Positions 23,300 to 34,079 of a stretch of 64,000 bases of DNA are shown in pieces. How positions within the stretch are numbered: position 1 is the first letter of the stretch; the number at the start of each line of letters is the position of its first letter. Below the pieces are notes generated by a model. That model saw only the letters and a program-made list of their open reading frames with translations. It ran no database searches and was not told where the DNA came from. A program made the translations under genes and the position numbers. The stretch spans positions 10,402,634 through 10,466,633 of the forward strand of contig OU452235.1 in NCBI GenBank assembly GCA_911728455.2. Direction: 5' to 3'. The DNA comes from Marthasterias glacialis. Its lineage: Eukaryota > Echinodermata > Asteroidea > Forcipulatida > Asteriidae.

Positions 23300-23745
23300 T
23301 CAATTTGCCGACTGTGGCTCTAAATGCTTACTTAGGAAAAATTGGGGTGTTACCTCCACACCCCCGGTCGCTAAACATTCAGAGAAACAAAAAGCATACC
23401 TGAAAGTTTTCACTCCCTCGTCAAAAAAATAATTGCTCTGCAGGTCGTTCTCGTATGCCATGATACAGACAGAAAATAAATAACGGGCGCGTTCATGTCT
23501 GGAACAAACTCACCGATTTTCGGCATTGATTAGGGCTGGAATTGAAACAAGCTTGGCCGGAAATAGGCCCAAATAGCGCGTGGTCCATCTTTGTATGCGC
23601 CGTCGACAGGGCAATGTAAACACAAAAATCATTTCACCCATTACCATTCGAACGTTATCAGTTCTTTGAAGAAAAATGTATGAAAAAACCGAAAACACTC
23701 ACGTTTACTTTCCCTGAAATGCTGTATATTGTTATTTTTATTTAG
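23300..23745 (+). repeat. second copy of the 19325-19755 repeat
   Basis: Over about 440 bp this tracks 19325-19755 in order: TTGCCGACTGTGGCTCTAAA, CCTGAAAGTTTTC.CTCCCTC, AAGCTTGGCCGGAAATAGGC, GTGGTCCATCTTTGTATGCG, CATTACCATTCGAACGTTAT. A local rearrangement of about 60 bp (near 23440-23540) separates the copies. Confidence 0.85.
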
Positions 23746-23756
23746 CATATATCAAT

Positions 23757-23880
23757 TTTTTTTTTTTTTTTTTTTTTTTGGGGGGGGGGTCAAACAGTGG
23801 CGGGGGGGGGGGACATTTGATATGCTATCCCCCCACTCTAAAAAGTGGGGGGGGGGGACATGTCCCCCCCGTCCCCCACC
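23757..23880 (+). repeat. poly-T/poly-G low-complexity tract
   Basis: A run of about 22 T is followed by G runs and then G/C-run pairs with an inverted character (GGGGGGACATGTCCCCCC). Reading frames across it are artefacts of the homopolymers. Confidence 0.8.
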
Positions 23881-24782
23881 AATCCACGCCCTTGCTTGTC
23901 TCGCCATCCCCTGTGGTGTTATTCCATTCCTGGATTAATTACGAACAATGTCGAAATACCCCCGTTTCATACTTGTTATTTATTATGTTGTTTTTCTTTT
24001 TAATTTGTTTAGCGGTAATAAAAAAATCTCTTTCTCCTTTTCTGTGCTTTGGTACTCTCTTTTCCATCCCCATTTTACAGGGCAAAGGGGGGTGTTTAAC
24101 AGCCAAAACACCCCCCTGCGAACGCGCTGTCAATGGGGACGATGAAATGAATTTTCTGAGGACGATCTAGGTAATGGACCCCGACAACATCACTTTTTTG
24201 AGAAGACATGTGTCACGTGATTGGTTTTCGACCAATAAAAATTCACAATCTAATACCATGGTATAACAACTGAAAATATTGCCAAAGTAAATTCAGCAAG
24301 TTTTAAGTATAATATATTGAGAAAATATTGGAGGTTCCTTGTCCCCCCCTCCCCCTCCCCAATATATAGTGATAAGCCCCAGTTCTGACATCACTCCAGT
24401 GGTTTCTTGTAACTCCAATCATTACATGTGATCTAATTTGATAATATCACTTACAAAAAATGTTTAATTTCATTTTCATACCATTAAACACGCCCGCTCG
24501 TCACCATTACCCGACGGCTATTTCTGTGACATAAAACGATCATGTACGCGTACCTAGTTTGTGTACAACGCGTGTGCCGGTCTTTCTTGGAACGAATCGA
24601 CGAGTGGGCGTCTTTAAACTTCGGGTTAACCTTACACTGAATTTCGAAAAATGGGAAAATGTCTGGCAAAACTGCGAGGAACAAAGCAGTCCAAAAACAA
24701 GCCTTTTAGAATAAAAGGTTCACATTGCCTTCACATTGCATTTAGCCAGTCCTTTTTCTGACTGTGATGACGCTTTCCTTAT

Positions 24783-24985
24783 AATTACCACTCAAAATTG
24801 TTTGCATGTCTTGATAGAAATTTGTAGAATTTTTTTATTCATTTACTAAGCCATCGGGTGCTTTCTCAGTGAAAACCACCAAATTGTGTATTAAAGGACC
24901 AAAAATCTCGGGGAATGATCCTATGGATAAAAAGTGTGGGGGATATATCCCCCATCCCCCTGTATTTACGCCCATGGTAGTAATT
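24783..24985 (-). repeat. dispersed repeat, inverted relative to 27607-27800
   Basis: Read on the minus strand it gives ATGGGCGTAAATACAGGGGG, then GGATATATCCCCCACACTTT, then GTGAAAACCAC and CACCCGATGGCTTAGTAAAT-like blocks. The same blocks in the same order lie on the plus strand at 27607-27800. The G-run and C-run pair around GATATATC is typical of a MITE end. Confidence 0.7.
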
Positions 24986-25805
24986 TTTAAGAAGTCCCTC
25001 CCAGTTGTAATGACAAACATATTCATTTGAAATACTGCCATCTGCGATACAAATGTTTACTAAAACTCGGTTCTCATTGCGATTTGCTACATCGACAAAA
25101 GCAGTTATTGAGAGTAGCCTACACTAAAAACATACAACTTTTCTTGCACTGCTTTACAACGCAAACGTGAACGTCAAATTAATTAAAATATCAATAATAT
25201 GGTATTGTAATCACGCGGACACATACACTTTCATTCATTCAATTTACAATAATTTTTCTCTTTGTGACGCTATTCACCTGCATCGATATCCACAGTCCTT
25301 CTGCTTTTTTCCAAGTCAACTATAAAGCACCAGCTGGATTCATTGTTCGCTAAAGGGTCGATTGTACTATTTGTATAGAGTGAACAGAACCTAATTTCCT
25401 CGTTACAGCACGCATAAAAGCTAAACAGCAAAATACTAATTTGCAACCTAGCGAATTTTAAATACTCGTGCGTACATTTTAACGAGGGTAGGCCTACCTC
25501 TGTTATACGGAACATTACCATGTTGAAGTGTTTCAAACTGATTCACTGTATAGTTTTAGTATCTAGACACAGCTCGTCGTTTTACTTCGTCTGTTCCAGC
25601 AACTAGAATATATTCTGAAACCGTTTAATACTGGTTAATTAAAACACACCAATAACAGTTTGACACTTCTAAATAATGGCCACGTATACGTAAACAGTTC
25701 GAAAAACCTCTTAGCGATGTTCCTTTATTGTGTTTGTGGAAATTCAATGACTAGTCAAGTCGCGTTAGGTTACAAATTCACACAATCTACGAGGACATCT
25801 GCAAA

Positions 25806-28800
25806 ATGAAATCATGTGAGTTACCATCCTTGTTTTTCCCTTGTGTTGTTGGTAGAAAGATGCCAATATCAAGTTCCCGGAATCGATTGACTGCTAATGT
25901 AGCCCACCCAGATGAGGACAATCAACGATCTGGAGCGAAAAGTGTACCAGTCTTGAACACTGCAAACCAGGGCAGTAAGCACACCGGAACAGTTGTCACG
26001 CCATTTGCGAAGACATCAGATGGAAGTACAGGGAAGCAAGAAAAAATCAAACTTCCACTTATTACTCGGATCCAGAACAGTTTGTTTGGGTAAGAATTTA
26101 TTTTGGTCGTAGGGCCTATTTTTCTTTCCTTGAATTTGTTCTGGAGTTTGATTTCTTAAAAAATCAAATAAAATGAGAGAAAAAACCACAAAAAACACAG
26201 CTAGACTGATTAATTAGTATCAACATCAATGGTAGTGTTTTGTCTATATGAAAATAAAAGAATAAATGATTTAACACTAACAGGCGAGAAAGCACGCTAG
26301 GAATCCCGGATAGCACACTGGCTTTAACTGTAAAGCTCATATACTATCAAAACAAATTATTCAATAATGATGTATTGTATAAGCACTTTGGTGAGCCACT
26401 TTGTCCGGCGCATTTTCTTTTCGACCGTAAATACCACGTTAAACCAAACTTACCCAAGGCCCGTACCGAAAGCACACCGTTTTTGCAAACTAATTGACGG
26501 AACCTTAAGAGCCGGAACCAAAGCCGCATAGAAGCAGTAGTTTCATGAAAGGAGAATGTGTATGAGGCAAACGTGACATCCAACCAAACAATGAATAAGC
26601 CATTACAGACCCGTACAGATCGATTATTCGTTTTTCATTCAATTATATTTACAAGAAGTAATGTGAACAAATCTCACTGCGTGAAAAACAAAAGCTCTTT
26701 CCATTATGATACACTTTGGCAAGTTCACTAAAATTCAATTCTGATTGCATGAATAAAGGTTGAAATTTTCACAAAAAAGTTTAACAAACATGCAACATAG
26801 TTTTTGTCGAACACAATGCCACCATTTCCCCAGTACCTTCACGATCAACGGAAGTTGCCGTCTCACTTTGCTCATATGACGTCATCGATGAACTATCCTA
26901 TTTTTCTATAGTCCTGCTCCGAGGAGGTTATGAATGTGTTTACTAAATCGGTACAGAATTGAAACCAAAACATCGGCTGTTTTCGACAATCGGCTATAAT
27001 CTGTTTGGCCTTTTTGTGCTGGATGTATGCCACGCGCGCATATGTGAGAGAAAAACTGAGTATAGGCGTGATACACCCCCTTCCCACACCCCGCCCCCGT
27101 GCCACAACCCTTTGCTTTTAGTTTTCCAAGTAAGCCGCTTGTATCGAGGCTATTTGTCTTTTAATTTAATTACAGGCGATCTAGATCACATGACAGTACT
27201 GTGGCCAGGACCGATAACCAGCAATCAAGAAATAATCGTCGGCATTCAAGATATCGTCGGAAAAAAAACAAATCAGTGTCGCCGGAATTTTCGCTCCGCA
27301 AAATCCGCTTCTTTACAGCCCCTCCAGTTTCGTCACCTCTTACAATCTGCTTCACTTACCCTGGAGTGGACTTGAATCATCACGACATCATCAAGTCTAT
27401 CAAATCAATGCACACCGTTGATGTTGACGACATAGAGAGTATTCAGTTTGTTGATATGAATGTGATTCTCGGTACAGCGGGCATCAACAACAGGTACTTA
27501 CAACATTTCTGGAATACAATAACCGTATAATCTATCGTCCAAGGCCCTAAAAAATATCCTGTCATAATTCGCCAGCTGGGTCCGATTTCAGAAATAAATT
27601 AAACTGTTGACTAACAATCCCCTACCAATGGGCGTAAATATACCGGGGGGGGGGGGGTGGGGATATATCACCCACTTTTTGTCCAAGGATGATCCATATA
27701 GGATTCCCCCCCCCCCCATTTTGTGTGGTTTTCACTGAAAAAACACCCGATAGCTTAGTAAATGAATAAAACATTTCTACAAATCCCTATCAAGGCAACA
27801 CCCACGTCTGTACACGCCCGTACACCCAAACCTGTACGTGCAAACAATGAGTTTTGGTCATTTACACGAACGTTATGGAACTTAGCTATACCCACCAAAC
27901 ATCACCGCTGTGACACATTGAGGCTGGTATCGGTTACTTGACAATGCCTAATGAATGTACAATATACTATGCAGAAAAGCAGAAAAGAAATGTCTGTAGT
28001 TATTTGAACAAACTACGTAGAACATTAACAACACAGAGGGCATCAATAATGCAATCAAACATCTACTGTGGATCTACATGTAACCTTCCCCGCCCCTTTG
28101 TTCGTGATTTTAGCATTATTCCTTTTTTCCATTACCATCCCCTCACTTTTCACAACAAATTTACACCACTGCTCCTACCAAATACTCTTGCCCCACTTTT
28201 TCCCATCAATGATGTCCTCAGCACTGACAAATTTAATAATAACTGCATATAGGAGATACAGAATGCTGTTTTTGGTTTATCCCCTGGTCAATCGTGGGTT
28301 CGAATCCCACCTGTGGATAGTATGCCTGTGCTCGGTGGCACATTGGTAAAACATCTGCATCAAAATGGCGGTAACAGTCGTGTGTTCGAATCCCACCAAA
28401 GTAGTATGCCTGTGGATATTTTTCCCCACATGACTCGGAAAAGCACTCACACATTGGTTTAGGGTAAAATCCAAAAACAATGTGAAAAGGTTTAGTTACA
28501 GCAACTTAAGAACTTATCTTTGTCCAATAGACCGATTGCGCGTGTCATTACGTGACCTGTAGTGGGTACTACGTCATCTCAGCTGATGGCAAAGACGTAC
28601 AAATTTATGCTGTGACCGAAATAGTCACACCAACAGTCGGCCTTTGGTAATAATAACACATTAAATAAACCTTTTTATTAAAGTTTAATGTTGTAACATT
28701 GATTTTAATCACATTACTGTTTCATAAACTACAAGTATTCTCATACAAATGAGATTTGTTTTGAGTTATGCACTACCAGCTTCGGGCGACGATGTAGCCA

Positions 28801-31283
28801 CCCGCGTGTTATTTTGTTTGTATAATGTACATCACTGTATTAAAAAAATTCAAAAAATGAAAAAGTACAAAGAAGTAAAGTACTTTAGAAAAGTGAGCGT
28901 ATAAACATTAGCCTTACGGAATTTTAAATAGACAAACGAATCACACAGTTTTGGAAAGCCTTATCTTTTGGATGATTTCAGCTTCAAAATCGTAAAATGT
29001 GTGTGTTGATTAGTGTGATTGCGGTCGTCTGGCACGAACGTTCCGTGCAACTACCACATCGTGAACATAACGTTCCTTGTAGAATTTGCAAGACTTGCTG
29101 GAACTGTCCTTACTGGCTTTAGACAGCTACTCCGGTATTTGGTCTCTGGTGAACTCTGGAATATTCTTCACCGATTTCGGGTAAGAAAAGGCTCAATCGA
29201 ATAAACAAATGCAACAATCATCATGTGCTGTTCGATAACAGCACTTTCCTATGGAGGACGCACTGTTCGTTGATGTTTAATACCCACTATAGGTCACGTG
29301 ACTTGGAGAGCGCAGTTGGTCTATTGTTTACGTCCCCATTACAATGTGCGCAAAAATGCTATTCCTAATGCAATCCGACATCCACCATTACAATGTACGC
29401 AAAACTACTATTCCTAATGCAATCCGACATCCACCATTACAATGTGCGCAAAACTACTATTCCTAATGCAATCCGACATCCACTATTACAATGTAGGCCT
29501 ACGCAAAACTACTATTCCTAATGCAATCCGACATCCACCATTACAATGTACGCAAAACTACTATTCCTAATGCAATCCGACATCCACCATTACAATGTGC
29601 GCAAAACTACTATTCTCAATTTAATACAATCCGACATCCAGATTTTAAGCATTCCCCGCCAAGTCTAAACAAAAATTAAAGACCCTAGCACCAATAATTA
29701 GTGCCATTTGGCTTGCTTACGGCCTACGTGTTTAAACCCGCACACATGAAATTGTTTAGGCATGTTATTATGGGAAAGTTAACTTCCATCCTATTTTTTC
29801 AACAACACACCATCCAGCCAAACTATGAAAATTAGATTATCAAATTAATTAGGTGGTCACGTGTTGAAGAATGGACCGATTGCGCGAGAATGTTAACATG
29901 CGGTCACGTGACCCCCTATCGGGTATGACGTCATACAGCTGGTGAAAAAATACGTGTACAGAGATAGGCCGCGACACAGAGTGAGTTCGAAAACAGTCGA
30001 TTTTACTTTCGTTAAGCGATGAATTAGTTAATCAGCCCCTTTATTTAAAGTAGTATGGTGTGGCATTAATTTAAATCACATCTCTGTTTCATAATTTAAC
30101 AGAATTCTTCTGAAAAGAGGTTTTTTAAGCCATGCACTACCGGCGTCGGACGACTATTATGTAGCCACCCGTCTGTTATTTTGTTTGTAATGTTGGCCTA
30201 AATCACTGTAAAAAAAGGAAAAACAATGTTGGAAAAGTGAGCATTAATACCTAGCCTTGCAGAATTTCAAATAGGCAAAGGAATCACACAGATTCGGAAA
30301 GCAATTTCTTTGGAGGATTTCAGCTTCAAAACGTTGAAAGTTTTGTGTTGAAATGTGTGTGGTGATCGCGGTCGTCTGGCCTACTCTCGTAAAATTTTCG
30401 ATTGAAATTTTGTCTTTTCGATTGAAACTAGGGACAAACTGCAAAAGATTTGTCCCTGGCCTCAATCGAAAAGAGTGATTTTCAAACTAATTAGAGTGAT
30501 CTTCAATCTAACTATTTAAGAGAGTAACGTTCCGTCGTGCGCTGTACACATCGTGCACATTTATACGGTACCTTTACAATTTTCAAGACTTGCTGGAACT
30601 GTCCTTACTGGCTGTATTCAGCCACTTGAAGGTCTTTGGTACAAACTCTGGAATATGTTTCACAGATTTCGAGCAAAAAAAGCCTCGATCGAATTGACTA
30701 AATGCATTAATCACCGTGTACCGTACCACCCTTTCCTAATGAGGATTACGTGTGTGTTTACATTTTTAACCCAACAGGGATCACGTGACGTAGATCGCGC
30801 AATCGGTCTATTAGAAAACAATACCAACGTGTTGATATCAGAAACTAGCCACAGTCCTGACTATCCCCTTAGGTAGAGGAAGAGTGAATAGAGACAATGG
30901 TGACATTAGGGCAGAACTCTACGGTCACGGCAGTGTATTGACATTCAGTAGGCCATGATCATAGGTACTTTCACCAGATGATTGGAACTTTTTAATTCAC
31001 CAACATCACTTTTGAAAAGGGAGCTAGCTCGGTTATAATTCGATTTTGGTTGGCTTTTAACTTGTGAAGATCAAATACTTTTCTCTCCAGATGGCTGATT
31101 AAAGTAAAAGATTATGACACGAGGTATCTGTTGCTATGTGATGGCTTAAAAATCAACGGAGAATACGTCATCATTCGCAAGTACGATGATCTCAACATGG
31201 AAGACTATAAAGAATATCAGAGGCGGAAAGATACTTTAGCAAGTGACGAGCATACTGCTGTACAAAGACTCTTACACATGTAA
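25806..31283 (+). CDS. C19orf81-like protein, three exons
   Basis: Three exons join in phase: 25806-26089, 27176-27493 and 31091-31283, giving 264 residues. Donors are GTAAGA and GTACTT; acceptors are TTAATTACAG and TTCTCTCCAG. The N-terminal third is serine-rich and polar. Exon 2 has a basic patch (SRYRRKKNKS, about residues 119-128), then ITLSPL-like hydrophobic sequence and DIESIQFVDMNVILGTAG. Exon 3 opens WLIKVKDYDTRYLLLCDGL and ends in RRKDTLASDEHTAVQRLLHM. The motif MNVI.GTAG..NRWLI and the following R.DDL..DY pattern match my recollection of human C19orf81 (about 198 residues), whose function is not established. The start is uncertain: ATG 25806 is the first in frame, and ATG 25860 follows an acceptor-like tract, so an upstream exon is possible. 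No signal peptide or membrane segment is seen. Intron 2 holds two TIR elements, a SINE and a 49-bp tandem array. Confidence 0.75.
27607..27800 (+). repeat. dispersed repeat, inverted partner of 24783-24985
   Basis: Begins near CTACCAATGGGCGTAAATAT, then G-run, GGGGATATATCACCCAC, C-run, and TTTTCACTGAAAAAACACCC-like blocks. It lies at the start of intron 2 of the C19orf81-like gene. Confidence 0.7.
28262..28462 (+). mobile_element. tRNA-derived SINE (dimeric)
   Basis: Two B-box-like motifs, GGGTTCGAATCCCACC near 28297 and TGTTCGAATCCCACC near 28383, are separated by an A-box-like CGGTGGCACATTGGTAAAAC. The tail (CTGTGGATATTTTTCCCCAC, AAAGCACTCACACATTGGT) resembles the core of the element at 63283-63351. 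This indicates a Pol III-type SINE rather than a working tRNA gene: no complete cloverleaf can be drawn. Confidence 0.65.
28526..29325 (-). mobile_element. ATAGACCG-type TIR element, copy F (full length)
   Basis: Begins AATAGACCGATTGCGCGTG and ends GAGCGCAGTTGGTCTATT, 800 bp, in intron 2 of the C19orf81-like gene and opposite in sense to copies A, C, D and H. It has diverged more than copies C and H. The plus-strand frame near 29019-29204 looks like frames in copies G and H, but only because the DNA is shared. Confidence 0.87.
29337..29640 (+). repeat. 49-bp tandem repeat, about 6 units
   Basis: The unit runs CATTACAATGTACGCAAAAC, TACTATTCCTAATGCAATCC, GACATCCAC. One unit carries an extra AGGCCT-type insertion (TGTAGGCCTACGC) and the last an extra ATTTAATA. 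The array starts 11 bp after the right end of TIR copy F. Confidence 0.92.
29870..30812 (-). mobile_element. ATAGACCG-type TIR element, copy G, with nested insertion
   Basis: Begins AATGGACCGATTGCGCGAG and ends ATCGCGCAATCGGTCTATT. At 943 bp it is about 150 bp longer than copy C; a 141-bp insertion at 30384-30524 accounts for most of this. It lies in intron 2 of the C19orf81-like gene, ending 278 bp before its last exon. Confidence 0.9.
30384..30524. mobile_element. 141-bp MITE nested in TIR copy G, TA target duplication
   Basis: Other copies read GTCTGGCCTAATGTTCC across this point. In copy G the sequence is GTCTGGCCTA, then a 141-bp insert, then TAACGTTCCG, so the TA is duplicated. The insert begins CTCTCGTAAA and ends TTTAAGAGAG, an imperfect inverted terminus, and CTTTTCGATTGA..C.AGGGACAAA is repeated inversely inside. 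The TA duplication and short inverted ends fit a Tc1/mariner-type MITE. Confidence 0.85.
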
Positions 31284-31402
31284 TTATCAATTGTAGACGT
31301 CTGTGAGTTTTGTCTTGTCAATGGGAGACATTGGAACAATAATGTGGCACCAGACTTAGGTTAAGTTTTTCCCGCTGTCCTAAACATTCGCTCATTCCCA
31401 AG

Positions 31403-31408
31403 AATAAA
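31403..31408 (+). terminator. polyadenylation signal of the C19orf81-like gene
   Basis: AATAAA lies 120 bp after the TAA stop at 31281-31283, in the right orientation and at a normal distance. Confidence 0.6.
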
Positions 31409-32540
31409 ATATTTAGGCTACCTGTCTGCGGTCGTATTTTTGGTTACACACCTATGTTCCGACACCCCTATGTTCGGACACCCTAAATGTATTTTGAACC
31501 CTAACGGTAACGGTAATAGATCAAGAGGGGTTATCAGAACATAGAGCAGTCACCGTCACTTTGTCCGCCACAGTCTCCCATTATTTAGGAATATCTGATT
31601 GGGTCCACTTGACATTTATCATATTCAGTTACTGTGTAAAGCTTAAACTAAACTCACAACCTTTTCATAATCAAGTTTAGTGGCATTTTCATTCTACAAA
31701 CTAAAATGCTTAGCTGCTCTTTTCTTCAAATATTTATCACCCGTGGTTTATTTGATGTTCCCTTGCAACAACAGTCTATTATATTATATAATTATTTGAA
31801 CTATTCCAAGACAATTCGCCCTCCTCCCAGTACAAAAGGAACTAAAGGCTCCGTAGTTCTTAATAGCTAAACTGGCAATATTGTTGATGTGGTAGTCGCC
31901 ATCAAGTTGTTTTGTAGTAAATATATAGCTTCCAACCCAAACGATACAATGAGTATCGGTAGGCCTACATTCACCCCATCCACGTACATGTATGTAAATA
32001 AATATTGGCATAAACTGTTTTCAGAATACGACATCCTCGTCAGTTACAGTACATGTACATTCAGCACGAAGAAGCACAGACGCAAAGTGGAGTACCTAAT
32101 TTAATTTTCAAAATTTGTTTGATGTGATGATGCAAGTTTTGTAGATTGTGAACCAACGCAGCCTTACGTCATAAAAAACATGGTATCTAATTTCAACCTA
32201 TTATTTGCAATTTTATTTTAACAGGGTGGCCTCCTCAGTTAAAAACTGCTTTCCTTGAGAGCCATGTATTTAAAATCATGCATATATATGTACATGTACA
32301 CGTATGTAGCCTATAAAATACACCAATCAAAAGTCCTGATCATAATGTAAGTAATTCTACAACCAATAGACCTTTCTTTTCAACGTCACAGCCCGAGTTT
32401 TTGCCAACCAAGATGGAAAAACTACGGGAAGCCGTCAATGCAAGGCAAAAACAGATAATCACAGTTTGCAAAAATGTAACACAAATATTCAAAAACTTCC
32501 CGTATTCCACTCGCGCTAGTGTGATAAACTTATATAATAT
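31409..32540. other. intergenic, nothing recognised
   Basis: No gene, RNA or repeat family was recognised. Several ACATGTACATGT words occur (about 31987 and 32050). Confidence 0.45.
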
Positions 32541-33192
32541 TATAACACACCCCTCCCTGGTTCTTTATCCTGATTGGCTGAAACACGGTCACGTAGGGTG
32601 AACTAATATAACCTAGTGCATGAATTCTCACCATTGTTAACTTGACACGCGTCAACACACCGCACGCGCTTCAATTTGGGAGAAATAGTTCGCAATACGG
32701 GTATTGACCCAATTCACCTGACGTCATCATCACCACAATAATCTCGGATGCGCCATTTTGGTGGTCAATGTCACTGAGTTATTCAGTGAAGAGCGCATTT
32801 TAGGAGATGCGGCGTTTACACGTAAACCTATTGACCACCAAAATGGTGAGCGTGGCACAGTCGGCATGTGTGGCGTGCGTGCAAGGGGTCAATGGTTTCA
32901 AAAACCCAAAAACTATTGACTGGTAAACAGCGCCCTCAAGAGATTTACAATGCTAAAAACAACGAATTCACATGACATTTTGGACTGAGGTGTGTTATAA
33001 AACACATAGGCCAATGGACTGGCATTATTCGGGCAATAGTGTACGTCTATGCTCCCCGAGGGCCTGTGAGTGACCAGGAGAGGGTCCTATTTTATATATG
33101 ACCCTCTCCTGGTCACTCACAGGCCCTTGGGTGCATAGACGTCGACTATTGCCCGAATAAAGCCAGTCCATAGGCCTATGTGTATAATATAT
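32541..33192. mobile_element. foldback element, CTCTCCCTGGTTC family, copy 1
   Basis: Begins TATAACACACCCCTCCCTGG and continues TTTATCCTGATTGGCTGAAA; ends GTGTATAATA, so the termini are inverted. Its right third is a long hairpin: 33002-33090 pairs with 33098-33182 (inner stem CCTGTGAGTGACCAGGAGAG against CTCTCCTGGTCACTCACAGG). Other copies lie at 51426 and 62881. No transposase frame is present. Confidence 0.85.
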
Positions 33193-33312
33193 TTTGTTAT
33201 CTTTCGTTAAATCCCTAATATTGCACGAGGAGACTCTCTCTGCCCACCCTTCGCTACAATCATAGAGCATGGTTACAATGTACAGCATTGCGACAAGCAT
33301 GCAATAACTGCT

Positions 33313-33954
33313 TTTACGAAAGCCCATTAGCGCTAAAAAAAAAAAATCCAATCCGTTATTACGGATTCACAACCCGTTATTACGGATTTACAATCCGTAG
33401 TTACGGACTCACAATCCGTTATTATGGATTCGCAATCCGTTATTACGGATTCGCAATTTATTATGAATTCGCAATTCGTTGAGTGATGCATCTACTGTAT
33501 AGACTGTCCGAATGAAGTGCAAAATGGCACGGCGTATCAGGTGTATTAATATTAATATTGAGAGTTCATGATAACTTGCGTCGTTACTAGCGAAACACGT
33601 TTTAAAAGCGAGCAGGCCAATGAAACCCAATGGATCACTAGATCTCACAACGCTCATTACTCAGGGCTGATATACAGCATAAGAAAAACCTTCTCCCATT
33701 TCAATGAAATCCATACTTGGAATCATCAAGCAATTCAAGCGACAGTTCTGGTCACGCTGCATAATAAAACACCAAAAATAGGACCCGATCGACGACCCTC
33801 CTTTTTGAATCCGTCATAACCGATTCGAATCCGTAATAACGGATTGTGAATCCGTAATAACAGATTCGAATCCGTAATAACGAATTCGAATCCGTAATAA
33901 CGGATTTGAATTTTTAATTTTTGTTGGCGGTAATGGGCTTTCGTAGCTTTTTGT
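33313..33954. mobile_element. TIR element with subterminal palindromic arrays
   Basis: The ends are inverted: ACGAAAGCCCATTAGCGC on the left, GGCGGTAATGGGCTTTCGT on the right. Just inside each end is an array of roughly 21-bp units built on AATCCGTnnTnACGGATT, about 6 units at 33350-33480 and about 5 at 33810-33905. The centre has the block GACCCGATCGACGACCCTCC shared with 13441-13705. It carries no protein frame. Confidence 0.82.
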
Positions 33955-34079
33955 TTTAATACAGTACGAACGATTCATCGTGCATTGTATATCAATTGTG
34001 GGGGAGGGAAAAGACCCCCCCCCCAAAAAAAAAAAAATAAAAAATCCTTGAAACATTGATTCCTCTCAAACTTTAATTG

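Noticed and set aside
25813..25852. Possible 40-nt intron (GTGAGT to GGTAG) within the first exon of the C19orf81-like gene
   Set aside because: It is too short, and removing it creates an immediate stop codon; the unspliced frame is open.
29337..29640. CRISPR-like array
   Set aside because: Units are contiguous 49-bp tandem repeats without unique spacers, in an animal intron.
32401..32601. 66-codon frame before the foldback element
   Set aside because: Half of it lies in the repeat end (CTCCCTGGTTCTTTATCC) shared with two other loci; there is no independent support.
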